A stretch of 64,000 nt of DNA, taken from Granulicella sp. S190 (GTDB taxonomy: Bacteria; Acidobacteriota; Terriglobia; Terriglobales; Acidobacteriaceae). The notes below the pieces were generated by a model. It saw only the letters and a list, made by a program, of their open reading frames with translations. It was not told where the DNA came from and searched no databases. The stretch lies in the NCBI RefSeq assembly GCF_009766095.1, contig NZ_LMUD01000047.1:191936-255935 (forward strand). The letters are read 5' to 3'. Each line of letters begins with the position of its first letter. Position 1 is the stretch's first letter. Positions 1 to 9,808 of the stretch are shown piece by piece. The translations under genes and the position numbers were made by a program.

Positions 1-144
1 CCATCGCTTGCCATCTACACCGGTCCGCAGGTTGCCTACACTGCCGGCTCCGCCAGCACCATCATCCTCATCGATCAGCAATTAGCCTCCACCCCAGGCC
101 TTCAGGTCATCACGGCCACCGACTTCGAACCCACAACGAACTAA
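1..144 (+). CDS. C-terminal end of a DUF4397-like secreted protein (partial)
   Basis: The first frame is open from the window edge and stops with TAA at 142-144, giving the last 47 residues of a protein that begins outside the window. The residues read LAIYTGPQVAYTAGSAST followed by IILIDQQLASTPGLQVIT, which resembles the end of DUF4397 beta-sandwich lipoproteins common in Acidobacteria. The family call rests on recall of this short tail only. Function is unknown; such proteins are normally exported. Confidence 0.55.
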   Translation, partial: PSLAIYTGPQVAYTAGSASTIILIDQQLASTPGLQVITATDFEPTTN

Positions 145-345
145 GCGTCTCCAGGGAATATCGGAGAACCCGATCCCACTGGGAAGAGCCTAGCGCTTAC
201 CCGAAAAACACCCGAAAGTCGCGGCATAAAAAAGAAATATACTTTGTAAACTCGCCACAACACCTGCAAAACCAATGGGTCTATTCCATCCGTACGCGGT
301 AGCAGCAAGAACAAAGCCACCGCAGAAAGTTATAGGAGCGATCCA

Positions 346-690
346 ATGAATCTCACCAAACTTGCCCTTATCGCCTCACTCGCACTTGCACCCGCCGCCA
401 TCTTCGCGCAGGCAACCACCCCCACCCCCGGCCAGAACGACTACAACATCAACCAGCGCAAAGGCGACCAGCAGCAGCGCATCGGCCAGGGCGTTCAGAG
501 TGGCCAGCTCACCGCCGGCGAAACCTCTCACCTTGAGCATCAGGAGGCCGGTATCAACAAGGAAGAGCACGGCATGCGCGCGCAAGACAACGGCCACCTC
601 ACCAAATCCGACCGCCAGACTCTGCATAAGCAGCAGAACCAGGAGTCTCGCCGCATCTATCGCGACAAGCACAACAACAAAGTGCGTTAA
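346..690 (+). CDS. Small secreted hydrophilic protein
   Basis: A 114-residue protein with a clear signal peptide (MNLTKLALIASLALAPAAIFAQ, cleavage after AFAQ-like site near residue 22). The mature part is very hydrophilic and rich in Gln, Asn, Lys and Arg, with the phrases NINQRKGDQQQRIGQG, SGQLTAGETSHLEHQEAGI and QQNQESRRIYRDKHN. I know similar small exported proteins of unknown function from Acidobacteria and other soil bacteria. An AGGAG ribosome site lies about ten bases before the ATG. It stands alone, and points towards ahcY from the other side of a terminator. Confidence 0.75.
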   Translation: MNLTKLALIASLALAPAAIFAQATTPTPGQNDYNINQRKGDQQQRIGQGVQSGQLTAGETSHLEHQEAGINKEEHGMRAQDNGHLTKSDRQTLHKQQNQESRRIYRDKHNNKVR

Positions 691-761
691 CGAAAACACC
701 AAGCCGGGCTGAACCATGGAAGACTGAACGACACGCTTTGTTCTCTCTCATGCCGCAAAGC

Positions 762-798
762 AAAAGGGCCGCCGAGGAAACTCCTCAGCGGCCCTTCC
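762..798 (-). terminator. Rho-independent terminator of ahcY
   Basis: Arms at 764-778 and 782-796 pair over 15 bases with one G-U wobble on the minus strand and a three-base loop. It lies just past the ahcY stop codon and is followed on the minus strand by a T-rich stretch. Confidence 0.8.
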
Positions 799-814
799 TT
801 CTTCTCTTTCAAAC

Positions 815-2263
815 TTAGTACCGGTAGTGATCCGCCTTGTAGGGTCCTTCCACCGGAACGCTCAGGTAGTCCGCCTGCTTCTTCGAGAGCGTCGTCAGCT
901 TCACGCCGATCTTCTCCAGGTGCAGCCGTGCAACCTCTTCGTCCAGCTTCTTCGGCAGAATGTAGATGCCGACCTTGTACGTGTCCTTGTTCTTCCACAG
1001 GTCTAGCTGAGCCAGCGTCTGGTTGGCAAAGCTGTTCGACATCACAAAGCTCGGATGGCCCGTCGCGCAACCAAGATTCACCAGGCGGCCTTCAGCAAGA
1101 ACGAAGATGCTGTTCCCGCCCTCGAAGGTGTACTTATCCACCTGCGGCTTGATGTTCAGCTTCTTTACGCCCTTCAGCGCATTCAGCGGCTCCATCTGGA
1201 TCTCGTTATCGAAGTGGCCGATGTTGCACACGATCGCCTGGTCCTTCATCAGCTTCATGTGCTCCACCGTGATGATGTCCACGTTACCCGTGCAGGTCAC
1301 GTAGATGTCGCCGCGGCCCAAAGTCTCTTCGATCGTCGTGACCTCGTATCCCTCCATCGAGGCCTGCAGCGCGTTGATCGGATCGATCTCCGTCACAACC
1401 ACGCGTGCGCCAAGCCCGCGCAGCGAAGCCGCCGATCCCTTGCCCACGTCGCCATAGCCGCAGACCACGGCAACCTTGCCCGCGATCATCACATCGGTCG
1501 CGCGCTTGATGCCGTCCACCAGCGACTCGCGGCAGCCATACAGGTTATCGAACTTCGATTTTGTAACCGAATCGTTTACATTGATCGCCGGAACCAGCAG
1601 TGTGCCCTTCTCCAGCATCTTGTACAGCCGGTGAACGCCCGTCGTGGTCTCCTCCGAAACACCGCGCCATTCCTTCGCCACATCCTGCCAGCGCGTCGGG
1701 TGCTCCGCATGAACCTTCTTCAGCAGCGCCTTGATTACATCTTCTTCGGTCGAGCTCGAAGGCGAATTAATCCACTTGTCGCCCTTCTCCATATCGACGC
1801 CCTTATGGATCAGCAGCGTCACGTCGCCGCCATCGTCGATCACAAGCTGCGGCCCCAGCAAGCCACCCTTCCCGTCAGGGAACTTGAGCGACTGGTTGGT
1901 GCACCACCAGAACTCCTCCAGCGTCTCGCCCTTCCACGCAAACACCGGAACACCCGCAGCCGCAATCGCAGCCGCAGCATGGTCCTGTGTCGAGAAGATG
2001 TTGCAGCTCGCCCAGCGAACATTCGCGCCAAGAGCCACCATCGTCTCAATCAGCACAGCCGTCTGGATCGTCATATGCAGAGAGCCGGTCACGCGAACTC
2101 CCGCCAGTGGCTTGCCCGCGGCATACTTGTTGCGGATCGACATCAACCCGGGCATCTCCTGCTCGGCGATATCGATCTCCTTGCGGCCAAAATCTGCCAG
2201 GGAGATATCCGCCACCTTGTAATCCACCGCTCCTGCTGCCTTATCGATCGTCGCTGTCGCCAT
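815..2263 (-). CDS. ahcY: Adenosylhomocysteinase (S-adenosyl-L-homocysteine hydrolase)
   Basis: The 482-residue product hydrolyses S-adenosylhomocysteine to adenosine and homocysteine, removing the inhibitory product of methylation reactions in the cytoplasm. Length and motifs fit the family: the Rossmann NAD site reads [13 protein letters not shown], the substrate region includes [21 protein letters not shown], and the C-terminus ends in the conserved YKADHYRY. Start is the ATG at 2263. A strong terminator follows. The gene is on the same strand as metK, about 6 kb away, so two steps of the SAM cycle are encoded here, though not in one operon. I saw no SAH riboswitch in the 180 bases upstream. 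Confidence 0.97.
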   Translation of the reverse strand: MATATIDKAAGAVDYKVADISLADFGRKEIDIAEQEMPGLMSIRNKYAAGKPLAGVRVTGSLHMTIQTAVLIETMVALGANVRWASCNIFSTQDHAAAAIAAAGVPVFAWKGETLEEFWWCTNQSLKFPDGKGGLLGPQLVIDDGGDVTLLIHKGVDMEKGDKWINSPSSSTEEDVIKALLKKVHAEHPTRWQDVAKEWRGVSEETTTGVHRLYKMLEKGTLLVPAINVNDSVTKSKFDNLYGCRESLVDGIKRATDVMIAGKVAVVCGYGDVGKGSAASLRGLGARVVVTEIDPINALQASMEGYEVTTIEETLGRGDIYVTCTGNVDIITVEHMKLMKDQAIVCNIGHFDNEIQMEPLNALKGVKKLNIKPQVDKYTFEGGNSIFVLAEGRLVNLGCATGHPSFVMSNSFANQTLAQLDLWKNKDTYKVGIYILPKKLDEEVARLHLEKIGVKLTTLSKKQADYLSVPVEGPYKADHYRY

Positions 2264-2444
2264 TGTCTGAAAACCTCAAAACGCTGAATTTTTACCTCTT
2301 TCAGAATAACATTCAGGCCCGATTTCTTTACTATTGAGGCACTTAGATCGTTGGCGCCATCGAACTCTTCGCAGCTCTTTGGAGTCTCGTCAGCACAACG
2401 GTTTTTCCATCACTCACCTCCGGCCGAACGCGGCACGCTCGAAG

Positions 2445-3758
2445 TTATCGGTCACGCTCGGCAACAAGATGCTTCTCTCTACTTCTGGCCGCCAGCGCAA
2501 GCCCCGCAGCGCCTACCGCCAACGCGCTCATCGCATACAGCCCCCCGGTAAAGCTATGAGTAGCGTCTCGCAATCGCCCCGTCAGATACGGCCCCGCAAA
2601 TCCGCCCACCCCACCCACCATCTGCAGAATCGCCACTGCACCCGCCGCCGCCGCTCCGCTCAACATGCTCGTCGTCAACGTCCAGAACGGCCCCATCATG
2701 CTCCACAGCCCCACCGCTGCCAGTGTCATCGCACACAGCGCAACCGCCAGGGAGTGCGCCCACGCCGCCCAGGCAAACCCCACCGCTGACACCGTCAGAC
2801 ATCCGGCTATATGCCATCGCCTCTCATTCCGTTTGTCGGAGCTCCATCCCACCGCCACCGTCATCACCGCAGCCGCAAGATAGGGAAACGTCGCATACCG
2901 CGCAATCAAGATCGCATCTCTCTCACCGCCACGAGAGAAACTCTGCAGAATAAGCGGCATCCACAGATTCACGATGTACACGCCCACCTGGCTCACAAAG
3001 TACACCCCTGCCAGTACCCACAGCGCCGGCAGACGGAACGCATCCAGCAGACGATGATGAGTCGACGCCCCGAACCGCTCTTTATCCCGTTGCAACTCCC
3101 CCGCAAGCCACTCCCGCTCCTCTGGTCGCAGCCACTCCGCCATCGCCGGCCCATCCTTCAGCACAAACAACACCGAGATCCCCAGCAGCACCGTCGGAAT
3201 CCCCTCCGACACAAACAGCCACTGCCACCCCGCCAGTCCGCCCACTCCATCCAGCTTCAGCAAGTAGCTCGACAGCGGCCCACCCACCACTCCCGCCAGC
3301 GAGGTCGCCGTCATAAACTTCGCCACCGCCCGCGCCCGCTCCTGCGTAGGAAACCAGTACGTCAGGTAAAGAATCATTCCCGGAAAAAATCCCGCCTCGC
3401 TCACGCCCAGCAGAAATCGCAGCGCATAGAACGACTCCTTCGAGTGCATAAACACCATGCACGTCGACACGACGCCCCACGAGATCATGATCCGCGCAAT
3501 CCATATTCGCGCTCCCACCCGCGTCAGCATCAGGTTGCTCGGCAGATCGAACAGTACCGACCCGAGAAAGAAGATCCCCGCCCCAGTCCCATACACCGTA
3601 TTGCTGAAGTGCAAATCCCGCTGCAGATCGTAAGCGGCGAACCCCACATTCACCCGGTCCAGATAAGCCACGATATACAGCAAAAAAATATAAGGAATCA
3701 GCCGCCACGTAATCTTCGAGTAAAGCGCCCGCCCATCCACTGCAATCGTCGATTCCAT
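2445..3758 (-). CDS. MFS transporter, anion:cation symporter-like
   Basis: A 437-residue polytopic membrane protein with about twelve hydrophobic segments. The N-terminal half (IPYIFLLYIVAYLDRVNVGF) and the cytoplasmic loop region near RFLLGVSEAGFFPGMILYL match the anion:cation symporter branch of the major facilitator superfamily, which takes up sugar acids, tartrate, phthalate-like or similar organic anions. The exact substrate cannot be read from sequence. It follows the 100-residue membrane gene after 15 bases, so the two may be co-transcribed; ahcY lies 181 bases downstream on the same strand. Confidence 0.88.
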   Translation of the reverse strand: MESTIAVDGRALYSKITWRLIPYIFLLYIVAYLDRVNVGFAAYDLQRDLHFSNTVYGTGAGIFFLGSVLFDLPSNLMLTRVGARIWIARIMISWGVVSTCMVFMHSKESFYALRFLLGVSEAGFFPGMILYLTYWFPTQERARAVAKFMTATSLAGVVGGPLSSYLLKLDGVGGLAGWQWLFVSEGIPTVLLGISVLFVLKDGPAMAEWLRPEEREWLAGELQRDKERFGASTHHRLLDAFRLPALWVLAGVYFVSQVGVYIVNLWMPLILQSFSRGGERDAILIARYATFPYLAAAVMTVAVGWSSDKRNERRWHIAGCLTVSAVGFAWAAWAHSLAVALCAMTLAAVGLWSMMGPFWTLTTSMLSGAAAAGAVAILQMVGGVGGFAGPYLTGRLRDATHSFTGGLYAMSALAVGAAGLALAARSREKHLVAERDR

Positions 3759-3773
3759 GCGCTCCTCTTCGTC

Positions 3774-4076
3774 CTAGTTACCAGATTCACTACGGTGCAC
3801 GGGAGGGATCACCTGCACACGTCGCGACTCGCGAAGCGAACGCCAGCCGGCAAAGGCCATCAACACAAAAAATCCGCCGAACCCCATCGCAACGCCAAAC
3901 GCCCCTGCAACCCCCAGCAGCGTCACCCATAGCGGATCGCTCTTGTCCGCAAAGTAAACAAACGCAGCGACCACGTCGCCCAGCACCAGCGCTAAGGACA
4001 ACAGCAATACCGCGAGACTCGCCACCAGCCACTTCTTCGCACCGTCGGGTATCGCCTTACTCAGCACTGCACTCAC
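3774..4076 (-). CDS. Small membrane protein of unknown function
   Basis: A 100-residue protein with two hydrophobic segments, roughly residues 16-41 and 50-75, and a basic C-terminal tail containing SLRESRRVQVIPP. No family was recognised. It sits between ada and the MFS transporter on the same strand, 15 bases before the transporter, suggesting shared transcription. Two potential membrane helices and regular codon use support it as a real gene. Confidence 0.6.
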   Translation of the reverse strand: MSAVLSKAIPDGAKKWLVASLAVLLLSLALVLGDVVAAFVYFADKSDPLWVTLLGVAGAFGVAMGFGGFFVLMAFAGWRSLRESRRVQVIPPVHRSESGN

Positions 4077-4136
4077 GAATCACACCTATCCTCACACCCA
4101 ACAATTGCGAAACACACTCCGCAGCCTACCACGCGG

Positions 4137-5258
4137 TCATACGCTCTCCGCCTCCAGCAGCCGCCGCTTCCTCTCCACGCCCCAACGATATCCAGTGATT
4201 GCCCCACCCTTGCCCACCACTCGATGACATGGCACTGCAATCGCAATCGGATTCGCTCCGCAAGCCCCGGCCACCGCACGCGAAGCCGTAGGCGCGCCAA
4301 GCTGCAACGCCACCTCCGAATAACTCCGTGTCTCGCCCCGCGGAATCGCCTGCAGTGCCTTCCACACCCTCTGCTGAAACGCCGTAGCCCTCACATCCAG
4401 CGGAAACGTAGCCGCCAGCGGATGTTCACTTAACTGGCTCGTCACAAACGCAACCGCATCCGCCAACCATCCTGTATTTCCCTTCGCCACCACTAGCTGC
4501 GCCTTCGAGAACTGCTCCCGCAAACCAGCAATCAACTCCTTGTCATCCCTCCCAAACGCAATCGAGCAGATCCCCACATCGGTTGTCGCCACCAGCATCC
4601 GTCCCAGCGGGCTGGCCACCGTGCAATACCGAATCAGCAGCCCTGCGCCTCCCTCACGCATCACGCGAGGCGTCATCCCCAGCGTAGCCGCGCTCTTTTC
4701 ATACAACCTGCTACTCGATCCAAACCCCGCCTCATAGATCGCATCGGTTATCGGAGCCTTCACCTTCTTCGGCTCCCTCACCTTGCTCTTGAACCGCTCC
4801 AGCCGAGCCTCCTTCGCATACTGCCCCGGACTCACCCCCAGCACGCGCTTGAACCCACGCAGAATCGTCAATCGCCCCACGCCCGTAGCCTTCGCCACAT
4901 CGGCCAGCCGCGTCCGCTCCTCCGCGTGATCCTTCAAATACTCCGTCACCGCCGCAATCGCGCCCGCCTGCGGATCGGCCTTCGCCTCCGTCCTATCAGG
5001 CTCACACCGCTTGCAGGCCCTGTATCCCGCAGCCTCGGCCAGAGCCGGGGTAGGGAAGAACGTCACGTTCTTCCGCGACGGCCGCCGGCTCGCACAGCTC
5101 GGCTTGCAATAGACCTTCGTCGACTTCACGGCATACACAAACTGCCCATCCGCGCTCGCATCTCGCCCCAGCACCTGCTGCCACTGCTTGCCGGGAAAGT
5201 AGCTCGGCACCGCCACATCCTTCTTCGCTGCACTCGTCATCGTCATTGTCTCTGTCAT
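4137..5258 (-). CDS. ada: Bifunctional DNA repair methyltransferase / transcriptional activator Ada
   Basis: The 373-residue product repairs alkylated DNA by transferring methyl groups to its own cysteines and activates alkylation-response genes. The N-terminal zinc domain carries the four cysteines C51, C55, C82 and C85 (VYCKPSC and RACKRCEPD); an AraC-type helix-turn-helix follows (RLADVAKATGVGRLTILRGF). The C-terminal methyltransferase domain has the active site AVPCHRVVGKGG with C344. I chose the ATG at 5258 because a GGAGG site lies eight bases before it; an in-frame ATG eleven codons upstream (5291) has weaker support. It is divergent from the secreted hydrolase gene at 5370. Confidence 0.95.
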   Translation of the reverse strand: MTETMTMTSAAKKDVAVPSYFPGKQWQQVLGRDASADGQFVYAVKSTKVYCKPSCASRRPSRKNVTFFPTPALAEAAGYRACKRCEPDRTEAKADPQAGAIAAVTEYLKDHAEERTRLADVAKATGVGRLTILRGFKRVLGVSPGQYAKEARLERFKSKVREPKKVKAPITDAIYEAGFGSSSRLYEKSAATLGMTPRVMREGGAGLLIRYCTVASPLGRMLVATTDVGICSIAFGRDDKELIAGLREQFSKAQLVVAKGNTGWLADAVAFVTSQLSEHPLAATFPLDVRATAFQQRVWKALQAIPRGETRSYSEVALQLGAPTASRAVAGACGANPIAIAVPCHRVVGKGGAITGYRWGVERKRRLLEAESV

Positions 5259-5369
5259 TCCAGTATCCTCCCATCGGTTCAAAATCCCCACACTCCGTTT
5301 CGTTCACCCAAACTCGCATCATGTATCCTCATCGCATCCGCCAATAAAAGAACCCGCAGGAGACCTAGA

Positions 5370-6785
5370 ATGCGCCTCTGCCTCACCGCCTGTATCCTCG
5401 CCGCTTTTACGTCGACCGCAGCCCTCGCGCAGCCCGCCGATCCCCGCCTCAAAAACGCCTACACCTTCCAGAAAGACGGCTGGACCTACGTCCACCTCGA
5501 AGGCTCGCCCAGCGAAATCGGCTTCCAGCACGGCTATCTCCTCGCCTCCGACATCGCCGACAATCTCAAGACCATCGAGCTCGAAAACACCCACGAGGCG
5601 AACAAACCCTGGCCCTACTTCCGCACCATCGCCAAAGATCAGATCATGCCCCGCATCGAACCCGAGTACCTCGCCGAACTCCAGGGCATCGCCGACGGCG
5701 TTCAGGCCAAGGGCGAAAACATCGATATCCTCGACATCGTCGCCCTTAACGCCCACCTCGAAGTCTCCGACTACTACATCCCGTGGCTCCTCAAGCAGCA
5801 GGGGAAAGCCGCCCCCGCCGCCCTGGTCGCGCCTGGCCGATGCAGCGCCTTCATCGCCACCGGCTCCGCCACCAAAGACGGCAAGATCGTCATCGCCCAC
5901 AGCAACTGGTCCGCCTACATGGAGGGTGAGCGCTGGACCACCGTCTTCGACATCGTTCCCGCCAAAGGCAATCACATCCTCATGGACGGCAGCCCGGGGC
6001 TCATCCACAGTGGCGACGACTTCGGCGTTAACTCCGCCGGCATCATGATTACCGAAACCACCCTGCCCATGTTCCAGGGCTGGAACCCCTCCGGCATCCC
6101 CGAGTTCATCCGCGCCCGCAAAGCCATGCAGTACGCCAATACCATCGACCAGTTCGTCGCCCTCATGCGCGAAGGCAACAACGGCGGCTACGCCAACTCC
6201 TGGCTCGTCGGCGACCGCAAGACCAACGAGATCGCCTACCTCGAGCTCGGCCTCAAGCACACGCCCCTCACCCGCAAGTCCACCGGCTACTTCGTCAGCG
6301 CCAACTTCCCCGTCAACCCCGACCTCATCCGCGACGACACTCCCGGCTTCGACATCCACAACATGAAGAGCACCATGAACGCCCGCCACGTCCGCGCCGA
6401 AGAGTTCGTCCAGCAGCACATGGGCCAGCTCGACACCAACCTCGCCGAGCAGTACCTCTCCGACCACTACGACAGCTACGAACACAAAGTAGTCGCCGCC
6501 CGTCGCAGCCTCTGCGGCCACGAAGACGTCTCCAAAGATCCCGAGCCCGCGTGGGACTCGCCGCCCTTCTCGCCCAGCGGAGCCGTCACCGGCAAAGTCA
6601 TGGACGCATCTATGGCCGAGCACATGAGCTTCACCGCCCGCGCCGGCCACCCCTGCGGCGAAGACTTTATCGCCGCCCCCTTCCTCGCCGCTCATCCCGA
6701 GTTCACCTGGCAGGCACCAGTACTTCACGACATGAAGGCGGGCCCCTGGAGCACCTTCAGCGCCGCGCAACACCCCGGGTCATAA
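5370..6785 (+). CDS. Secreted C45-family autoproteolytic acyltransferase/hydrolase
   Basis: A 471-residue exported protein. A signal peptide ends near residue 21 (TSTAALAQ). The segment GRCSAFIATGSATKDGKIVI, with Cys158, matches the N-terminal nucleophile site of the peptidase C45 / acyl-CoA:6-APA acyltransferase and phospholipase B-like families, in which self-cleavage exposes the Cys as catalytic nucleophile. Later conserved stretches are NSAGIMITETTLP and GGYANSWLVGDRKTNEIAYLE. The substrate is unknown; amidase, lipase or acyl transfer activity is possible. The reading frame is open well upstream, but the ATG at 5370 gives a proper signal peptide and has a CAGGAGA ribosome site. Confidence 0.82.
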   Translation: MRLCLTACILAAFTSTAALAQPADPRLKNAYTFQKDGWTYVHLEGSPSEIGFQHGYLLASDIADNLKTIELENTHEANKPWPYFRTIAKDQIMPRIEPEYLAELQGIADGVQAKGENIDILDIVALNAHLEVSDYYIPWLLKQQGKAAPAALVAPGRCSAFIATGSATKDGKIVIAHSNWSAYMEGERWTTVFDIVPAKGNHILMDGSPGLIHSGDDFGVNSAGIMITETTLPMFQGWNPSGIPEFIRARKAMQYANTIDQFVALMREGNNGGYANSWLVGDRKTNEIAYLELGLKHTPLTRKSTGYFVSANFPVNPDLIRDDTPGFDIHNMKSTMNARHVRAEEFVQQHMGQLDTNLAEQYLSDHYDSYEHKVVAARRSLCGHEDVSKDPEPAWDSPPFSPSGAVTGKVMDASMAEHMSFTARAGHPCGEDFIAAPFLAAHPEFTWQAPVLHDMKAGPWSTFSAAQHPGS

Positions 6786-6826
6786 ACATCTTCAACCATG
6801 CACCCTGCGCAAGCTAAACTCAGTCC

Positions 6827-7336
6827 ATGCGAAGCATGATCCGAACTGTTTTTTTTGCCGCAGCTTGCTCTGCCCTCTCACCCGTCGCAAAGGCTCAAGA
6901 CAAAACTATCCCTCCCCCACCGCAGCAGGCGGTTTTAACTCTCCACGCCAGGGGATCGCAGATCTACAACTGCCAGCAGGTTCAAAACGCCTATCAGTGG
7001 GTCTTCATCGCGCCCGTAGCTCGTCTCTTCGACGACGCCGGCAACGAGGTTGCCACCCACGGCGACGGCCCCGTCTGGAACTATCAGGACAGCAGCTCCA
7101 TCCAAGGCGTTGTGCAGCAGAAAGTTTCATCGCCCGATGCCGCTTCCATCCCTTGGCTCCTTCTCAAAGCGGTCAACCCTGCACGCACCGGTGTCCTCAC
7201 CAGGGTCGACTTCATCCGCCGCTCCGACACCCAGGGCGGCATCGCTCCCACCACCGGCTGTGACGCTGATCATCTCGATGCAAATGCCCGCGTCCCCTAC
7301 ACCGCGACCTACACCTTCTACTCCGCGAAGCCCTGA
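6827..7336 (+). CDS. Secreted DUF3455 domain protein
   Basis: A 169-residue protein with a signal peptide (RTVFFAAACSALSPVAKAQ). The mature part, with phrases HARGSQIYNCQ, WVFIAPVARLFD and GDGPVWNYQDSS, matches the DUF3455 family of exported proteins found in soil bacteria and fungi. It has two cysteines that could pair (YNCQQ and TTGCDADH). Function is unknown. Its last 19 bases overlap, tail to tail, the end of the transglutaminase-like gene. Confidence 0.8.
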   Translation: MRSMIRTVFFAAACSALSPVAKAQDKTIPPPPQQAVLTLHARGSQIYNCQQVQNAYQWVFIAPVARLFDDAGNEVATHGDGPVWNYQDSSSIQGVVQQKVSSPDAASIPWLLLKAVNPARTGVLTRVDFIRRSDTQGGIAPTTGCDADHLDANARVPYTATYTFYSAKP

Positions 7337-8259
7337 ACCGCCCCTGCCGAGCCACGATTCACCGACCCCACCACAGTCTCCTGCGCAACCGTACCCGGCA
7401 GGCTAGGCACAGTCGTCCCATCCTCCAGCACCTCGTAGCTGTCGACGTAGAAGTTCGTCAAAATCGCATTCCCAAACGAGGTCGTAATCGCCACATCCGC
7501 CGCATCCCGCCCCGCCGCCATCAAGACGCGCCCAATCCTCGGTTCGTTATGGCGCGCATCCATCGTCATCCAGCGTCCATCTAAAAACACCTCGTACCAC
7601 GCGCTGAAATCCCCAGCTCCGCTATAAGGCGCGCGAATATCCCCCAGGTACCCCGTCACGTACCGCGCAGGAATGTTCTGACACCGCGACATCGTGATCG
7701 CCAGGTGCTGATAGTCCCGGCAAACCCCCACCCGCTCCGTAAAAACATCCATCGCCGTCTTGGTAGGTCGCGCCGTCTTGTAGTTGAACACCACCTTCTC
7801 ATGCACCCAGTCGCGAATCGCCGACGCCTTCGTCCACCCCGGAGTCATCCACCCAAAGAGATCCTGCGCGATCGGTCCAAACTTATCCACCTCGCAGTAC
7901 CGACTGGCCAGCAGATACTGCAACACCTCCGACGGCAGATCCTCCACCGCAGCCTGCTGCGCATACGCATTAATCGGGTCCGCCAGCCCCTCCATCTCCA
8001 CCACATTCGATCCGCTCAGACTGATCGCGCCCTCCGGCGTCATAAATCGCGTGCACCTGTTCCCAAACACATCCTGATACTCCAAAACTGGAACATTCGT
8101 CTTCGTATCGCGGCCCCCAGCATTGTCGATATGTTCGACCTTCAGCTCGTTTCCGGCTCGCACCCGCGGTTCCAGCGATGGATGCAAATGAAGCATAGCC
8201 ACCATCGGCGTAGGCATTGCGAGATGAAATTGAATATCGTATTCAGACTTAACTAGCAT
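7318..8259 (-). CDS. Transglutaminase-like (cysteine protease fold) protein with altered catalytic His position
   Basis: A 313-residue cytoplasmic protein. An N-terminal beta-rich domain of about 110 residues precedes a transglutaminase-like core with the nucleophile in RVGVCRDYQHLA (Cys180), the conserved IPARYVTGYLGD, and MTMDARHN (Asp234). The canonical catalytic His in a HAW motif is instead Ser219 in DFSAWYEV. Similar sequences with SAW exist as I recall, so this may be a subfamily trait rather than damage. Likely roles are protease or amidase-like, but activity is doubtful. Convergent with the DUF3455 gene. Confidence 0.85.
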   Translation of the reverse strand: MLVKSEYDIQFHLAMPTPMVAMLHLHPSLEPRVRAGNELKVEHIDNAGGRDTKTNVPVLEYQDVFGNRCTRFMTPEGAISLSGSNVVEMEGLADPINAYAQQAAVEDLPSEVLQYLLASRYCEVDKFGPIAQDLFGWMTPGWTKASAIRDWVHEKVVFNYKTARPTKTAMDVFTERVGVCRDYQHLAITMSRCQNIPARYVTGYLGDIRAPYSGAGDFSAWYEVFLDGRWMTMDARHNEPRIGRVLMAAGRDAADVAITTSFGNAILTNFYVDSYEVLEDGTTVPSLPGTVAQETVVGSVNRGSAGAVQGFAE

Positions 8260-8351
8260 CGAAAACCCTCTTCCCTACAGGGGTTGGTGTTAATGTGATG
8301 CACTTAAGCGATAGCCAGCAGTCTAACCCGATCCTCTTCAATCTCGTCCAA

Positions 8352-8386
8352 TAAAAGAAACGGCAGGCCCGAAGGCCCGCCGTTTT
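8352..8386 (-). terminator. Rho-independent terminator of metK
   Basis: Arms at 8359-8369 and 8374-8384 pair over 11 bases (one G-U on the minus strand) around a four-base TTCG-type loop, followed on the minus strand by TTTCTTTTATT. It lies 20 bases past the metK stop codon. Confidence 0.85.
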
Positions 8387-8405
8387 CAGATCGATCGAAA
8401 AAAAA

Positions 8406-9578
8406 CTACTTCGCAGCCAACTGCTTGACTCCAGCCTGTTCCGCCAGCGCCGCAGCCTTGTCGGTCTTCTCCCACGTAAAGCCCTCGCCCTTGCGGCCGA
8501 AGTGACCATAAGCAGCAGTCGCCTTGAAGATCGGCTTGCGCAGATCCAGACCCTCGATGATGCCCTTCGGCGTCAGCGAGAAGTTCTTCCGAACCAGGTC
8601 CTCAAGCTTCGATTCATCCACCTTGCCCGTGCCGAACGTATCCACCAGCACGCTCACCGGCTCTGCAACACCGATCGCGTAGGCCAACTGCACCTCGCAG
8701 CGATCCGCCAGCCCAGCCGCAACGATGTTCTTCGCCACATACCGCGCCATGTAAGCCGCCGAACGATCGACCTTCGTCGCATCCTTACCGCTGAACGCTC
8801 CGCCACCATGCCGGCCCATGCCGCCATAGGTGTCGACGATAATCTTCCGGCCCGTCAACCCGGTATCGCCCATCGGTCCGCCGACCACGAAGCGGCCAGT
8901 CGGATTGATGTGGTACTTCGTATCCTGGTCCAGCAGCTCGGCAGGAATTACAGCCTGGATCACGTGCTTCAAAATATCCGCGCGCAGCTCGTCGTTACCG
9001 ACATTCTCCGCATGCTGAGTCGAAATCACAACCGCATCCACCCGCTTTGGCTTGTTCTCGGAGTCATACTCCACCGTCACCTGGCTCTTGCCATCCGGAC
9101 GCAGGTACGCCATCAAACCGCTCTTGCGAACCTCGCTCAGCTTGTAAGCCAGCTTGTGTGCCAACGAGATCGGCGTCGGCATCAGCTCCGGTGTTTCGTT
9201 GGTTGCATAGCCGAACATCATGCCCTGGTCGCCTGCGCCGCCCGTATCCACACCCATCGCAATATCGCCCGACTGTTTGTTGATCGTCGAGATCACCGCG
9301 CAGGTGTTCGAATCGAACCCATAAAGCGCGTTGTCGTACCCAATCGCGGCAACAGTTCCGCGCACCAGGCTCTGAAAATCGACATAAGCCTTCGTCGTAA
9401 TCTCTCCGGCGATCACCACCAGACCCGTACAGGTCAGCGTCTCGCACGCCACGCGGCTATAGGGATCCTGCGCCAGGCAGGCGTCCAGAATCGCATCGGA
9501 GATCTGATCGGCAATCTTATCCGGATGCCCCTCAGTGACAGACTCACTCGTAAACAGAAAACGGTCGCGTTTAGCCAA
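8406..9578 (-). CDS. metK: S-adenosylmethionine synthetase (methionine adenosyltransferase)
   Basis: A 390-residue cytoplasmic enzyme that makes S-adenosylmethionine from methionine and ATP. Signature motifs are [18 protein letters not shown] near the N-terminus, [12 protein letters not shown], and the glycine-rich [17 protein letters not shown] chose the TTG at 9578 ([21 protein letters not shown]) because a perfect GGAGGAG ribosome site lies five bases before it; a longer reading to 9626 would add an unrelated N-terminus. With ahcY it covers two steps of the SAM cycle. Confidence 0.97.
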   Translation of the reverse strand: MAKRDRFLFTSESVTEGHPDKIADQISDAILDACLAQDPYSRVACETLTCTGLVVIAGEITTKAYVDFQSLVRGTVAAIGYDNALYGFDSNTCAVISTINKQSGDIAMGVDTGGAGDQGMMFGYATNETPELMPTPISLAHKLAYKLSEVRKSGLMAYLRPDGKSQVTVEYDSENKPKRVDAVVISTQHAENVGNDELRADILKHVIQAVIPAELLDQDTKYHINPTGRFVVGGPMGDTGLTGRKIIVDTYGGMGRHGGGAFSGKDATKVDRSAAYMARYVAKNIVAAGLADRCEVQLAYAIGVAEPVSVLVDTFGTGKVDESKLEDLVRKNFSLTPKGIIEGLDLRKPIFKATAAYGHFGRKGEGFTWEKTDKAAALAEQAGVKQLAAK

Positions 9579-9637
9579 AACAACTCCTCCAGAGATACCT
9601 GCCCTGACACTTAGCCAGAACAGCATGCAACCTACTT

Positions 9638-9666
9638 ATTTTACCCGCCTCGACGGAGTCAGGCAA
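9638..9666 (-). promoter_or_regulatory. Candidate sigma-70 type promoter of metK
   Basis: On the minus strand TTGCCT (9661-9666) and TAAAAT (9638-9643) are separated by 17 bases and lie about 60 bases before the metK start. The call is by consensus match only. I did not recognise a SAM riboswitch between it and the gene. Confidence 0.4.
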
Positions 9667-9808
9667 AGGCCGGACCCTCGTCACCCACGGTCAACTAGCA
9701 GGATCGAGACCTCAATGGCGTTCTGTCGCAGTAAACAGTCGCTTCTCTCATCGAATGGAAAATCACAAGACGTGATTGCAGTATCTTGCACACTCTCATC
9801 CGAGCGGT

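Noticed and set aside
2811-3932. A 373-residue plus-strand frame over the MFS gene
   Set aside because: His/Arg/Pro-rich shadow of a well supported membrane transporter.
5319-6773. A 484-residue minus-strand open frame over the C45 hydrolase gene
   Set aside because: It is the antisense shadow of a real secreted enzyme; its Gly/Val/Glu-rich sequence has no domain.
9640-9808. Possible SAM riboswitch before metK
   Set aside because: No recognisable conserved core of the SAM classes I know; only a promoter-like pair was found.
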